From assembly GCA_028290345.1 (NCBI GenBank), contig JAQGKB010000319.1, positions 1 to 19,660 on the forward strand: DNA of 19,660 nucleotides, given 5' to 3'. The first letter of the stretch is position 1. Every line of letters begins with the position of its first letter. Both the position numbers and the translations under genes were made by a program. Below the pieces are notes generated by a model. The model did no database searches. It was not told where the DNA came from and worked only from the letters and a program-made list of their open reading frames with translations. Shown here in pieces: positions 1 to 7,389 of the stretch. This stretch comes from Hyphomicrobiales bacterium (lineage in GTDB: Bacteria; Pseudomonadota; Alphaproteobacteria; Rhizobiales; Devosiaceae).

Positions 1-282
1 CTCGAAACCGGTCACCTTGATCTGCGGATGCAGCATGACGGCGCGGGTGGCCGCGACCCGATCGGCGAGGGGAGCCAGTTCGTGGTGGTTTTTCAGCGGG
101 TTACCGGGGGATACCAGCAGCCACACCGCGTCGAGCCCAAGGCGCTTCAGCGCCTGCTGGGCGACGAGCAGATGCCCTTCATGCGGCGGGTTGAAGCTGC
201 CGCCGAACAGGCCGATCCGCATGCCGCGGCCAGCCGGCGGCAATTCGGTGACGCCGGGAATGCGCTGCGCTGGCGGCCTCAC
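1..282 (-). CDS. nadD: Nicotinate-nucleotide adenylyltransferase, 5' part (runs off the window)
   Basis: Transfers AMP from ATP to nicotinate mononucleotide in NAD synthesis (cytoplasm). Only the first 94 codons are inside the window; the gene continues beyond base 1. The nucleotidyltransferase signature GLFGGSFNPPHEGH is read just after the internal ATG at 222, followed by LLVAQQALKRLGLDAVWLLVSPGNPLK, which is the family pattern. I place the start at the GTG at 282-280 because it overlaps the proA stop as GTGA, matching the 4-base overlaps elsewhere in this operon; the alternative is ATG at 222, giving MRIGLFGGSFNPPHEGH. It is the last visible gene of the GNAT-GNAT-obgE-proB-proA-nadD run. 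Family identity is near certain; the start is less so. Confidence 0.93.
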   Translation of the reverse strand, partial: MRPPAQRIPGVTELPPAGRGMRIGLFGGSFNPPHEGHLLVAQQALKRLGLDAVWLLVSPGNPLKNHHELAPLADRVAATRAVMLHPQIKVTGFE

Positions 283-1589
283 GGACGGGTCTGTCCGTTG
301 CCGCGCACCAAATACTTGAAGCTGGTCAATTGTTCGACGCCCACTGGCCCCCGCGCATGCATCTTGCCGGTGGCGATGCCGATTTCGCCGCCGAAACCGA
401 ACTCGCCGCCATCGGCGAACTGGGTCGAGGCGTTGTGCAACAGGATCGCGGAGTCGATCTCATTGAAGAAGCGGCTGACCGATTCCCCGTCCTCGGTGAT
501 GATCGCCTCGGTATGATGCGAGGAATAATGCTGGATGTGGGCGATGGCCGCCCCGACATCGTCGACGATTTTGACCGAGATGATGGCGTCCTCGTATTCA
601 GTGTGCCAATCGGTTTCGGTGGCGGGCACGGCGGTGGGGATCAGGCTGAGCACCGTGGCATCGCCGCGGATTTCGCAGCCTTTTGCGATCAGCGCTTCGA
701 TGACCGGCTTCAGATGCGTCGCCACCACGTCCTTATGGACCAGCAGCGTTTCGGCGGCGCCGCAGACGCCGGTGCGGCGCATCTTGGCGTTGAGGGTCAC
801 GGTGACCGCCATGTCGAGATCGGCTGTCTTGTCGATGAAGACATGGCAGATGCCCTCGAGATGGGCAAAGACCGGCACGCGCGCTTCGTCCTGGACGCGC
901 GCGACCAAAGTCTTGCCGCCGCGCGGCACGATGACGTCGATGCTGCCACCGAGACCCTTCAGCATCTCGCCGACGGCGGCGCGATCGGTGGTGGGCACCA
1001 GCTGGATGGCGTCTTCCGGCAGCCCGGCCTGGCGCAGGCCTTCGATGAGGCCGGCGTGGATGGCGCGCGACGAGTGCACGCTATCCGAACCGCCGCGCAG
1101 GATCACGGCATTGCCGGATTTCAGGGTCAGCGCGCCGGCATCGGCGGTGACGTTCGGGCGGCTCTCGAAGATGACGCCGATGACGCCGAGCGGGGTGCGC
1201 ACGCGCGAGATGTTGAGCCCGTTCGGGCGGTCCCAATTGGCGATTACGGTGCCGACCGGGTCGGGCAGGTCGGCGATGTCGTGCACCGCCTGGACCATGG
1301 CATCGATGCGCTTGGGCGTGAGTTGCAGGCGATCGAGGAACGCCGGGCTCATGCCGCGCTTCTGGCCGGCGTCCATGTCCAGCGCATTTGCAGCGAGAAT
1401 CTCGGCGGAGCGGGCGGCGATGGCATCGGCGGCGGCGTGCAGCGCCCGTGTCTTCTGCGCCGCAGGCGCGAAGGCGAGGATTTCCGCGGCCTTGCGGGCG
1501 CGGCGGCCGATCTCGGCCATGATCTCCTGCACGTCTTGCAAACCTGACAAGTCCTGCAGATCGGGTACGGCCAACTCTATCGCAGTCAT
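279..1589 (-). CDS. proA: Gamma-glutamyl phosphate reductase (glutamate-5-semialdehyde dehydrogenase)
   Basis: Second step of proline synthesis: NADPH-dependent reduction of gamma-glutamyl phosphate to glutamate-5-semialdehyde. 436 residues, normal full length. Family blocks are visible: FESRPNVTADAGALTLKSGN near residues 141-160, the nucleotide-binding region ILRGGSD, and the active-site cysteine in MRRTGVCGAAE (Cys276). The C-terminal FNEIDSAILLHNASTQFADGGEFGFGGEIGIATGK block is also typical. The ATG at 1589 overlaps the proB stop as ATGA, so the two consecutive proline enzymes are probably translationally coupled. Its own stop overlaps the probable nadD GTG. No sign of damage. Confidence 0.98.
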   Translation of the reverse strand: MTAIELAVPDLQDLSGLQDVQEIMAEIGRRARKAAEILAFAPAAQKTRALHAAADAIAARSAEILAANALDMDAGQKRGMSPAFLDRLQLTPKRIDAMVQAVHDIADLPDPVGTVIANWDRPNGLNISRVRTPLGVIGVIFESRPNVTADAGALTLKSGNAVILRGGSDSVHSSRAIHAGLIEGLRQAGLPEDAIQLVPTTDRAAVGEMLKGLGGSIDVIVPRGGKTLVARVQDEARVPVFAHLEGICHVFIDKTADLDMAVTVTLNAKMRRTGVCGAAETLLVHKDVVATHLKPVIEALIAKGCEIRGDATVLSLIPTAVPATETDWHTEYEDAIISVKIVDDVGAAIAHIQHYSSHHTEAIITEDGESVSRFFNEIDSAILLHNASTQFADGGEFGFGGEIGIATGKMHARGPVGVEQLTSFKYLVRGNGQTRP

Positions 1590-2722
1590 TTTGCAGCGGC
1601 CTCCATGCCGGTGAGCAAAACCATATTGTCGCGATGCACCATTTCGGAGCGGTTGCCAACCCCGAGCAGTTCGATGACGCTCTGGCTCTTCTTGCCGCGC
1701 ACCAGTTGCGCCTCGTCGCTCTGCAGGCTCGCAAGGCCACGGGCAACCTCGTGGCCCTCGGGATCGAGGATCGCCACCGCGTCGCCGCGGCCGAAAACCC
1801 CGGTGACTTTGGTGACGCCGATCGGCAGCAGGCTCTTGCCGGTGAGCAGCGCACGCGCGGCGCCGGCATCGACATGCAGCGCGCCGGCCACCGTCAGCGT
1901 GCCCATGATCCAGCGTTTTCGAGCCGCAGCGCGGCTCTGGAATGGGGCGAAGAGGGTATGGCGGCCGCCTTCGGTCAACGCCTTCAGCGGATGGTTTTCA
2001 GTGCCCTTGGCGATGATCATCGCCGTCCCCGCCTTGGTGGCGATCTTGCCGGCCTCGATCTTGGTGGTCATGCCGCCGCGCGACAAATGGCTGGCAGCGC
2101 CGCCGGCCATGGCTTCGATTTCCGGAGTGATCTCGGGGACGTGCGCCAAGTGTACCGCGTCGGGATCCTTGCCGGGCGGGGCGGTATAGAGCCCGTCGAT
2201 ATCGGAGAGCAGTACCAGGCAATCGGCCTCGATCATGCTGGCGACGCGGGCGCTCAGCCGGTCATTGTCGCCATAGCGGATCTCGGCCGTGGCAACGCTG
2301 TCGTTCTCATTGATGATCGGCACCGCGCCCAGCGACAGCAGGGTGGCGATGGTGGTGCGGGCGTTGAGGAAATACCGCCGCTCTTCAGTGATATTCGGGG
2401 TGATCAAAATCTGCCCGGTGACGATGCCATGCTCGCCCAACGTCTCGGCCCAGGCCTGCGACAGGGCGATCTGCCCGGCGCTGGCGGCAGCCTGGCTCTG
2501 CTCCAGCGGCAGCGATACCGCATCGAGATGCAGCAGCCGGCGCCCCAGCGCGATGGCGCCTGAGGAGACGATCACAACCGAGGTGCCATTGGCCTTCAGC
2601 GCGGCGATGTCGGCGGCAAGGCTGCGCAACCAGTCGGCGCGCAGCTTGCCGGTCTTGCCATCGACCAACAGGGCCGAGCCGATCTTGATGGTAAGGCGCT
2701 TGTAGGGCGCGAGGGCGTTCAT
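1586..2722 (-). CDS. proB: Glutamate 5-kinase
   Basis: First and usually feedback-inhibited step of proline synthesis: ATP-dependent phosphorylation of glutamate. 378 residues with the two-domain form: an amino-acid kinase domain (about 1-260) and a C-terminal PUA domain (about 278-365). Visible kinase motifs are IKIGSALL near the N-terminus, VIVSSGAIALGRRLL (50-64), INENDSVAT (137-145), GDNDRLSA (151-158) and GGMTTK (216-221). The start ATG at 2722 lies five bases after the obgE stop, and the stop overlaps the proA ATG. Regulation by proline is known for the family but cannot be judged here. Confidence 0.98.
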   Translation of the reverse strand: MNALAPYKRLTIKIGSALLVDGKTGKLRADWLRSLAADIAALKANGTSVVIVSSGAIALGRRLLHLDAVSLPLEQSQAAASAGQIALSQAWAETLGEHGIVTGQILITPNITEERRYFLNARTTIATLLSLGAVPIINENDSVATAEIRYGDNDRLSARVASMIEADCLVLLSDIDGLYTAPPGKDPDAVHLAHVPEITPEIEAMAGGAASHLSRGGMTTKIEAGKIATKAGTAMIIAKGTENHPLKALTEGGRHTLFAPFQSRAAARKRWIMGTLTVAGALHVDAGAARALLTGKSLLPIGVTKVTGVFGRGDAVAILDPEGHEVARGLASLQSDEAQLVRGKKSQSVIELLGVGNRSEMVHRDNMVLLTGMEAAAK

Positions 2723-2727
2723 CGCGA

Positions 2728-3771
2728 TCAGGGGGCCCAGTGGACTTCGGTCTTGACGCGGGCGGCTTCGATCCGCTCGGCCTTGGCGTCGTCCAAAACC
2801 TTGATGATGGCGAACAGCAATTCCTCGACGCCCTTGCCGGTGGCGCTGGAGAGCAACAGCACGTCGGCCTTGCTGGCGCGCTTCAGCACTTTCAGCTTTT
2901 CCTTGATGGCATCGGGTTCGAGCGCATCGATCTTGTTGAGCACCACCAGTTCGGGCTTGTCGATGAGCTTTTCGTCATAGGCAGAAAGCTCGCCGCGAAT
3001 GGTCTTGTAGGAGAGCTTTACGTCCTCCGCCGTGCCGTCGATCAGGTGCACCAAGACGCCGCAGCGTTCGATATGGCCAAGGAAGCGGTCGCCGATCCCG
3101 GCGCCTTCATGGGCGCCCTCGATCAGCCCCGGAATATCGGCCAGAACGAAATCGCGCTCGCCAACGCGCACCACGCCCAGATTGGGGTGGAGGGTGGTGA
3201 ACGGATAATCGGCAATCTTGGGCTTTGCCGCCGAAACCGCCGCGAGGAAGGTCGATTTACCGGCATTGGGCAGGCCGACCAGCCCGGCATCGGCGATCAG
3301 CTTCAGCCGCAGCCAGACATATTTTTCGGCGCCGACCTGGCCCGGATTGGCGTGGCGCGGTGCCTGGTTCGACGAGGTCTTGAAATGGGCGTTGCCAAAG
3401 CCGCCATTGCCGCCCGAGAGCAGTTTTATCGTCTGGCCGACTTCGGTCATGTCGGCGATCAGCGTTTCGTTGTCGTCCTCGAACACCTGCGTGCCGATGG
3501 GGACGCGCAGGGTGACGTCCGCGCCATCGGCGCCGGTGCGGTTCTTGCCCATGCCGTGCGTGCCAGTGGAAGCCTTGAAATGCTGCTGGTAGCGGTAGTC
3601 GATCAGCGTATTCAGGCCATCGACGCATTCGACGATGATATCGCCGCCGCGCCCGCCATTGCCGCCGTTCGGCCCGCCGAATTCGACGAACTTTTCACGC
3701 AGGAACGACACCGCTCCGGCGCCACCGTCGCCGGCGCGGATATATACCTTGGCTTGATCCAGAAATTTCAT
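2728..3771 (-). CDS. obgE: Obg family GTPase (ribosome assembly)
   Basis: Essential GTPase that associates with the 50S ribosomal subunit and links ribosome maturation to growth and stress. 347 residues. The glycine-rich Obg fold occupies about 1-158 (FGGPNGGNGGRGGD at 31-44). The G domain has G1 GLPNAGKST (166-174), G3 DIPG (212-215), G4 NKID (279-282) and G5 SSATGKG near 308-314. The variable C-terminal domain is short and ends KTEVHWAP. I use the ATG at 3771 (MKFLDQAKVYIRAGDGG), the family start; it overlaps the upstream GNAT stop as ATGA. Upstream in-frame starts would run into that GNAT gene. Position after rplU-rpmA is the common bacterial arrangement. Confidence 0.98.
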   Translation of the reverse strand: MKFLDQAKVYIRAGDGGAGAVSFLREKFVEFGGPNGGNGGRGGDIIVECVDGLNTLIDYRYQQHFKASTGTHGMGKNRTGADGADVTLRVPIGTQVFEDDNETLIADMTEVGQTIKLLSGGNGGFGNAHFKTSSNQAPRHANPGQVGAEKYVWLRLKLIADAGLVGLPNAGKSTFLAAVSAAKPKIADYPFTTLHPNLGVVRVGERDFVLADIPGLIEGAHEGAGIGDRFLGHIERCGVLVHLIDGTAEDVKLSYKTIRGELSAYDEKLIDKPELVVLNKIDALEPDAIKEKLKVLKRASKADVLLLSSATGKGVEELLFAIIKVLDDAKAERIEAARVKTEVHWAP

Positions 3772-4304
3772 GGTTTTGTTCCAGTCCAAGCGGTGCGGGA
3801 GAGTTCGGTGTCGATATGGCGCACCACCTGGTTGCGCGCAAGACAATGCATAGTATTGGTTGCTGTTTCGACAAAGCCGAACTTCTTCTGCACGGCAAGC
3901 GAAGCGGCGTTGAAGGCGAAAACGCCGGAAAAGATTTTCGGCGCGTCGGTGACCGCGAAATACCAGGCGAGCACGGCGGCGACAGCCTCGGTCATGATGC
4001 CCTTGCCCCAGAATGGCTCTGCCAGCCAATAGCCCAATACCGGCCCGCGCGGATCGGCATGGTAGCCGACCTGCCCGATATAGCCTTCGCCCGGCCAATC
4101 GATGGCAAAGCCGGTTTGCCCGGCCGGTGCATCGCTGCGCACGCTGCCGAGCCAGGCCCGGGCATCGACCGGGTGATAGGGGAACGGCACGCGCGAGAGG
4201 TTGCCCGCGACGGCGAAATTATTGAGGTATTTTGCGATTGGCGCCACGTCCGCCATGGTGGGCGGGCGCAGCACAAATCGCTCCGTCTCGAGCGTGACTT
4301 TCAT
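3768..4304 (-). CDS. GNAT family N-acetyltransferase (RimJ/RimL type), copy 1
   Basis: Predicted acetyl-CoA-dependent acetyltransferase of the RimJ/RimL-like group, substrate unknown. 178 residues, usual family length. The N-terminus METERFVLRP-type start (MKVTLETERFVLRPP) and the acetyl-CoA binding block YWLAEPFWGKGIMTEA (92-107) are clear, as is the late motif FNAASLAVQKKFGF (131-144). The ATG at 4304 overlaps the stop of the neighbouring second GNAT gene, and its own stop overlaps the obgE ATG, both as ATGA. The two GNATs share the motif layout (YWL.EP.WGKG..TEA) and look like an old tandem duplication. Placement before obgE suggests, but does not show, a ribosome-related target. Confidence 0.92.
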   Translation of the reverse strand: MKVTLETERFVLRPPTMADVAPIAKYLNNFAVAGNLSRVPFPYHPVDARAWLGSVRSDAPAGQTGFAIDWPGEGYIGQVGYHADPRGPVLGYWLAEPFWGKGIMTEAVAAVLAWYFAVTDAPKIFSGVFAFNAASLAVQKKFGFVETATNTMHCLARNQVVRHIDTELSRTAWTGTKP

Positions 4305-4951
4305 CTTTTCTGCTCGAGCACAAAGCTGGCGATCGCCTGGCCGATGTGATTGCCGCCAACCGCCGGGTGTTCGCCGGTGCGGACAAAGCCGGCCTTTTCG
4401 AGCACCCGGCAGGAGGCGATATTGCTCGCCAGCGCCCGCGCTTCGATAGTCGCGTATTGCCCGGTGGCGTGCGCGGCCTCGATCAGCCCATTGGCCGCCT
4501 CGGTGCCAAGGCCCTTGCCCCAATGGGGTTCGCCCAGCCAATAGCCGAGTTCCGGCGCGTGGCCAGGGGCGTAATGAAAGCTCATCACGCCGATGAAAGC
4601 CTCGTCAAGCGTCACCGCGTAGCAGCGCTCTTCAGCCCGCTGGCTGAAGGTGCCGATGAAGAACATGGCGTCGCGCCTTGTATACGGGTGCGGCAGGCGC
4701 GCCAGCATGTCGTAGATCTTCTGGTTGTTGGCGAGCTTTTCCAGCGCCGTCGCGTCGCCGAGGATAGGCGCGCGCAGCACCAGGCGCTTGGTTTCGATCT
4801 TGCCCGGCAGCATGTCCCTGGTGCGGCGCGACGATAGCCGCGCGGCGGCGGTCTCGAGCTTTTTCGCCGTGGCGTTGAGCCCCGCGATCGGCACGTCCTT
4901 CAAAGTGACTGCAACCTTGGTGACTGCAGCCTTGCGATCTCTGGAATCCAT
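4301..4951 (-). CDS. GNAT family N-acetyltransferase (RimJ/RimL type), copy 2, with N-terminal extension
   Basis: Second RimJ/RimL-like acetyltransferase, substrate unknown. From the ATG at 4951 it is 216 residues. The GNAT domain begins only at IETKRLVLRAPILGD (about residue 52) and carries YWLGEPHWGKGLGTEAA (137-153) and the late block ASNIASCRVLEKAGF. The first 46 or so residues (MDSRDRKAAVTKV...SSRRTRD) are a basic/Ala-rich extension outside the domain. A TTG at 4966 would lie inside the U-tract of the rpmA terminator, so I reject it. An internal ATG at 4813 would give the usual 170-residue length but lacks well-spaced Shine-Dalgarno bases. The stop overlaps the next gene as ATGA. Family call firm, start uncertain. 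Confidence 0.88.
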   Translation of the reverse strand: MDSRDRKAAVTKVAVTLKDVPIAGLNATAKKLETAAARLSSRRTRDMLPGKIETKRLVLRAPILGDATALEKLANNQKIYDMLARLPHPYTRRDAMFFIGTFSQRAEERCYAVTLDEAFIGVMSFHYAPGHAPELGYWLGEPHWGKGLGTEAANGLIEAAHATGQYATIEARALASNIASCRVLEKAGFVRTGEHPAVGGNHIGQAIASFVLEQKR

Positions 4952-4964
4952 GATGAACTGTCCC

Positions 4965-5000
4965 AAAAAGCAAAAAGGGGAACCGGTGACCGGCTCCCCC
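4965..5000 (-). terminator. Intrinsic terminator after rplU-rpmA
   Basis: Read on the minus strand, a ten-base stem GGGGAGCCGG / CCGGTTCCCC (4999-4977, one G.U pair) with a three-base TCA loop is followed directly by TTTTTGCTTTTT (4976-4965). This is a textbook Rho-independent terminator, lying 72 bases after the rpmA stop. It ends 13 bases before the ATG used for the next gene. Confidence 0.9.
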
Positions 5001-5071
5001 TTGAACTTGTGCGTGGCGGATTTGCCGTGCCGGGGAGATGGTCTCCGGCAGGGTTGAATTCAATCCCGCCG

Positions 5072-5338
5072 TTATTCTGCCGCCATTGCCGGCGCAACCG
5101 AAACGTAGACTTTCGCATTGGCGCGGGTCTTGTAGCTCACGTGGCCGTCGACGAGCGCATAGATCGTGTGATCCACGCCGAGGCCGACACCGGTGCCCGG
5201 ATGCCATTTCGTACCGCGCTGGCGGATGATGATGTTGCCGGCGATCACGGCTTCGCCGCCGAACTTCTTGACGCCAAGACGGCGGCCGGCGGTATCGCGA
5301 CCGTTGCGGGATGAACCGCCTGCTTTTTTATGTGCCAT
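5072..5338 (-). CDS. rpmA: 50S ribosomal protein L27
   Basis: Large-subunit ribosomal protein located near the peptidyl-transferase centre. 88 residues, normal length, starting MAHKKAGGSSRNGRDTAGRRLGVKKFGGE, which is the invariant L27 N-terminus, followed by IIIRQRGTKWHPGTGVGLGVDHTIYAL. The Shine-Dalgarno AAGGAG sits seven bases before the ATG and overlaps the end of rplU (the rplU TAA is part of it), with an 11-base gap between the genes. It is the second gene of the rplU-rpmA operon and is followed by an intrinsic terminator. Confidence 0.98.
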   Translation of the reverse strand: MAHKKAGGSSRNGRDTAGRRLGVKKFGGEAVIAGNIIIRQRGTKWHPGTGVGLGVDHTIYALVDGHVSYKTRANAKVYVSVAPAMAAE

Positions 5339-5349
5339 GGTTCAGCTCC

Positions 5350-5850
5350 TTATTCCTGGTCGGCCTTGGGCGCGGCTTTCTTAGCCGGTGCCTTCTTGGC
5401 CGGGGTCTTTGCTTCGGTATCGGCGGTCGCAGCGGCCTTGGCCTTGGGCGCAGCCTTCTTGGCAGGCGCGTCGGTCACGGCATCATTGGCCGGCTGGGCG
5501 AGCTGGGCGCGCGCCGCGATCGTCGGCTGGGCGCCGCCGATCAGAATCTCGGTGATCCGCACGGTCGACAGCAACTGCCGGTGGCCGTTGCGGCGGCGAT
5601 AATTGTGGCGACGGTTCTTCTTGAGAATGATGACCGTCTTCTGCTTCTTGGTGTCGATGAATTCGGCTGCGACGAGCGCGCCTTCCACCAACGGAGCACC
5701 GACCGTGGTACCATTCTCGTCGCCAACCAGTAGAACCTGGTCGAAGGTAACGATGGTGCCGGCCTCGGCCTCGAGCTTTTCGATCTTCAATACGTCGTTG
5801 GCGGCAACTTTATATTGCTTGCCGCCGGTCTTGATCACAGCGAACGTCAT
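5350..5850 (-). CDS. rplU: 50S ribosomal protein L21 with long Lys/Ala-rich C-terminal tail
   Basis: Large-subunit ribosomal protein binding 23S rRNA. 166 residues from the ATG at 5850 (MTFAVIKTGGKQYKVAANDVLKIEKLE). The conserved L21 body is about residues 1-105 and includes KKQKTVIILKKNRRHNYRRRNGHRQ. The remaining 60 or so residues are a low-complexity Ala/Lys/Pro tail (PAKKAAPKAKAAA...KKAPAKKAAPKADQE), a feature common in rhizobial L21 and absent from the 103-residue E. coli protein. The N-terminus has a Thr between Met and the usual FAVIKTGG. This ACG codon creates an ATGA in which the stop of a 38-codon upstream frame overlaps the start codon. The ribosome binding site is weak. Confidence 0.97.
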   Translation of the reverse strand: MTFAVIKTGGKQYKVAANDVLKIEKLEAEAGTIVTFDQVLLVGDENGTTVGAPLVEGALVAAEFIDTKKQKTVIILKKNRRHNYRRRNGHRQLLSTVRITEILIGGAQPTIAARAQLAQPANDAVTDAPAKKAAPKAKAAATADTEAKTPAKKAPAKKAAPKADQE

Positions 5851-5963
5851 ACGCTTTGCCGGATGCGCTTCGGCACCGGTTCCCTTGTTCGCGCTCTGTG
5901 GCGCCGCAGGCAAAAGCCCAATCCTGCGGTCTTTTTGGTATGCGGCCGGTCTCGTAAAGCCAT
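5847..5963 (-). CDS. Possible 38-codon upstream ORF in the rplU leader
   Basis: In the transcribed leader of rplU an ATG at 5963 opens a 38-codon frame (MALRDRPHTKKTAG...RIRQSV) whose TGA overlaps the rplU ATG as ATGA. The product would be strongly basic (9 Arg, 3 Lys). No convincing Shine-Dalgarno precedes it, and I do not recognise the peptide. It may be chance, or a leader peptide controlling rplU translation. Confidence 0.25.
   Translation of the reverse strand: MALRDRPHTKKTAGLGFCLRRHRARTREPVPKRIRQSV
5904..5929 (-). other. Stem-loop in the rplU 5' leader
   Basis: Inverted repeat CCGCAGG (5904-5910) / CCTGCGG (5923-5929) with a 12-base loop, about 75 bases before the rplU start in the minus-strand transcript. 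It is not followed by a T-run in the direction of rplU transcription, so it is not a terminator for that message. It may be part of a ribosomal-protein autoregulatory leader (inference). Confidence 0.4.
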
Positions 5964-6062
5964 GTTCTACAATGAAAACCTGGCGAAAACCGGCGGGCAG
6001 CCTCAAGCAGCGGTTGCAAAAATATGAAAGCGCACCGGGCGGACCGGTACGCAATCGCGCGC

Positions 6063-6091
6063 TTTATCGTCGTAAAGCCTCAAAGAGTCAA
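6063..6091 (-). promoter_or_regulatory. Probable sigma-70 type promoter of rplU-rpmA
   Basis: On the minus strand, TTGACT (6091-6086) is separated by exactly 17 bases from GATAAA (6068-6063). The -35 is preceded by C, as in the CTTGAC form common in alphaproteobacteria. It lies in the short gap after the metallo-hydrolase stop and would give a leader of roughly 205 bases. A 6-bp dyad GCTTTA / TAAAGC (6061-6078) overlaps the -10. Confidence 0.6.
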
Positions 6092-6103
6092 GTAATGCAG
6101 GTT

Positions 6104-6904
6104 TCAGGCATACCAGTCGCGCTGGCGCACTTCCACGCCGTCAAACCCCTGCATGGCGGCGGCGAACTTTGCCGGCTCCGGACCATCCTTGCCGTAGTGG
6201 TAGGGATAGGCCACTTTCGGCTTGAACGCCTTTGCCGCTGCTGCAGCCTGCTCGCCGGTCTGGGTATAAGGAATGTTCATCGGCAGGAAGGCGACGTCGA
6301 TGCCGGTCAGGGCGCGAATCTCGGGAATGTCTTCGGTGTCGCCGTCCGCATAGACCTTCTTGTCGCCGATGGAGAGCACATAGCCGTTGCCGACGCCCTT
6401 GACGTGGTATTTCAGCCGGTCGGGCGTGGTGTTGTACATCGGGATGGCGCTGAACGGCACGCCGGCAATGGTGCCGGTGCCGCCATTGGCGACCACGGTC
6501 GCCTGCTTCTTCAGGCGATCCGAAAGGGCCGTGTAGACCACCTCCGGCACGATCAGCGGCGTCGTCGGCCCGGCCAGGGCTTCGAGCGTAGGCACGTCGA
6601 AGTGATCGGGATGCGCGTGGGTAACCATGATGGCGGTGGGTTTTTTGAGCTTTGCGTAGCGCGCGGCGCCGCCGACGGGATCGAAGAGCACGATCTCCTT
6701 GCCGAACGTGAGGGTGAAGGTGGCGTGGTTGATCGGCTGGATCACCACGTCGCCCATTGAGGTGGTGAGCGTATCGGGTTGCACGGAAATCTCTCCGGAT
6801 TGAGCGAAAGCGGAACCGACCAGATGGCCGCCGCAACACATATCGGCAATCGGCAGGAAGGGCGCGGCGGCAAGTCCGGCGAGGACAATACGGCGCTGGG
6901 GCAT
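6104..6904 (-). CDS. Exported metallo-beta-lactamase-fold hydrolase, UlaG-like
   Basis: Predicted metal-dependent hydrolase of the MBL-fold superfamily, closest in style to the UlaG/YtnP-like single-domain proteins; substrate unknown. 266 residues. The metal-binding motif THAHPDH is at 95-101 and a later Asp/His set (YADGDTEDIPE, YPYHYGKDGP) fits the family. The N-terminus MPQRRIVLAGLAAAPFL with a stop near AFAQ looks like a twin-arginine or Sec signal peptide, so the protein is probably periplasmic. I use the ATG at 6904, which has GGAG a few bases upstream, rather than an earlier TTG at 6916 that lies over that Shine-Dalgarno. It follows the gamma-glutamylcyclotransferase-like gene by 38 bases. 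Confidence 0.88.
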   Translation of the reverse strand: MPQRRIVLAGLAAAPFLPIADMCCGGHLVGSAFAQSGEISVQPDTLTTSMGDVVIQPINHATFTLTFGKEIVLFDPVGGAARYAKLKKPTAIMVTHAHPDHFDVPTLEALAGPTTPLIVPEVVYTALSDRLKKQATVVANGGTGTIAGVPFSAIPMYNTTPDRLKYHVKGVGNGYVLSIGDKKVYADGDTEDIPEIRALTGIDVAFLPMNIPYTQTGEQAAAAAKAFKPKVAYPYHYGKDGPEPAKFAAAMQGFDGVEVRQRDWYA

Positions 6905-6942
6905 GGAATTCTCCAATGAGCGGGCCGGGTTCAGGCCGGGGT

Positions 6943-7389
6943 TTAGCCAGTGAGCCGGGCGCGCAGTTGAATGACGTTTTCACGTTCGACGGAGAGGAAA
7001 TCCGCCTTATGCCTTGCCACCCAGGCGGCGAACGACCACTCGGCCGCAGCATCGCCAATGGCTTGGCGAGGAAAGTAAACATCGGCTTCCCCGCCAATGC
7101 CATTCACAATGACGCTAGCGGTGGTGCGCCGGTATTCGTCGCCCTCGAAGGCATCGAGCATGGCAAGATCGGCCAGGGTGAGGCTGGCAAGGGCGAGGCC
7201 CTCGGCCTCCTGCCCCGCCGCGGCGATCAGCGCCGGATAGGTGCGGCCGGGAAAGAACACCACGCGGTGCCCGGGAAGCCGCGCGATTGCCACGCCGGCC
7301 ATGTCGTAAGGCCGCCCCAGAACCGCCGCGAGCACATCGGGGTCGCGCAACGTGCCATAGACAAAGAGCAGAGGTTGGGTCGCGGGCAT
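6943..7389 (-). CDS. Gamma-glutamylcyclotransferase (AIG2-like) family protein
   Basis: Small cytoplasmic enzyme-like protein of the GGCT/AIG2 fold; members cyclise gamma-glutamyl amines or amino acids to 5-oxoproline, but the substrate here is unknown. 148 residues from the ATG at 7389. The substrate-binding motif YGTLR is at 11-15, and the conserved LDAFEGDEYRR block (78-88) supplies the probable catalytic Glu82. No signal peptide. An upstream in-frame extension exists but has no family similarity and is rejected. It is probably co-transcribed with the downstream MBL-fold gene (38-base gap); there is no obvious functional link. Confidence 0.85.
   Translation of the reverse strand: MPATQPLLFVYGTLRDPDVLAAVLGRPYDMAGVAIARLPGHRVVFFPGRTYPALIAAAGQEAEGLALASLTLADLAMLDAFEGDEYRRTTASVIVNGIGGEADVYFPRQAIGDAAAEWSFAAWVARHKADFLSVERENVIQLRARLTG

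Noticed and set aside
330..1547. 405-codon plus-strand frame
   Set aside because: Antisense shadow of proA with no recognisable protein features.
2740..4032. 430-codon plus-strand frame
   Set aside because: Antisense shadow of obgE and the first GNAT gene.
5904..5936. Plus-strand terminator (CCGCAGG hairpin followed by TCTTTTT)
   Set aside because: No plus-strand gene upstream would use it; the hairpin is more relevant to the minus-strand rplU leader.
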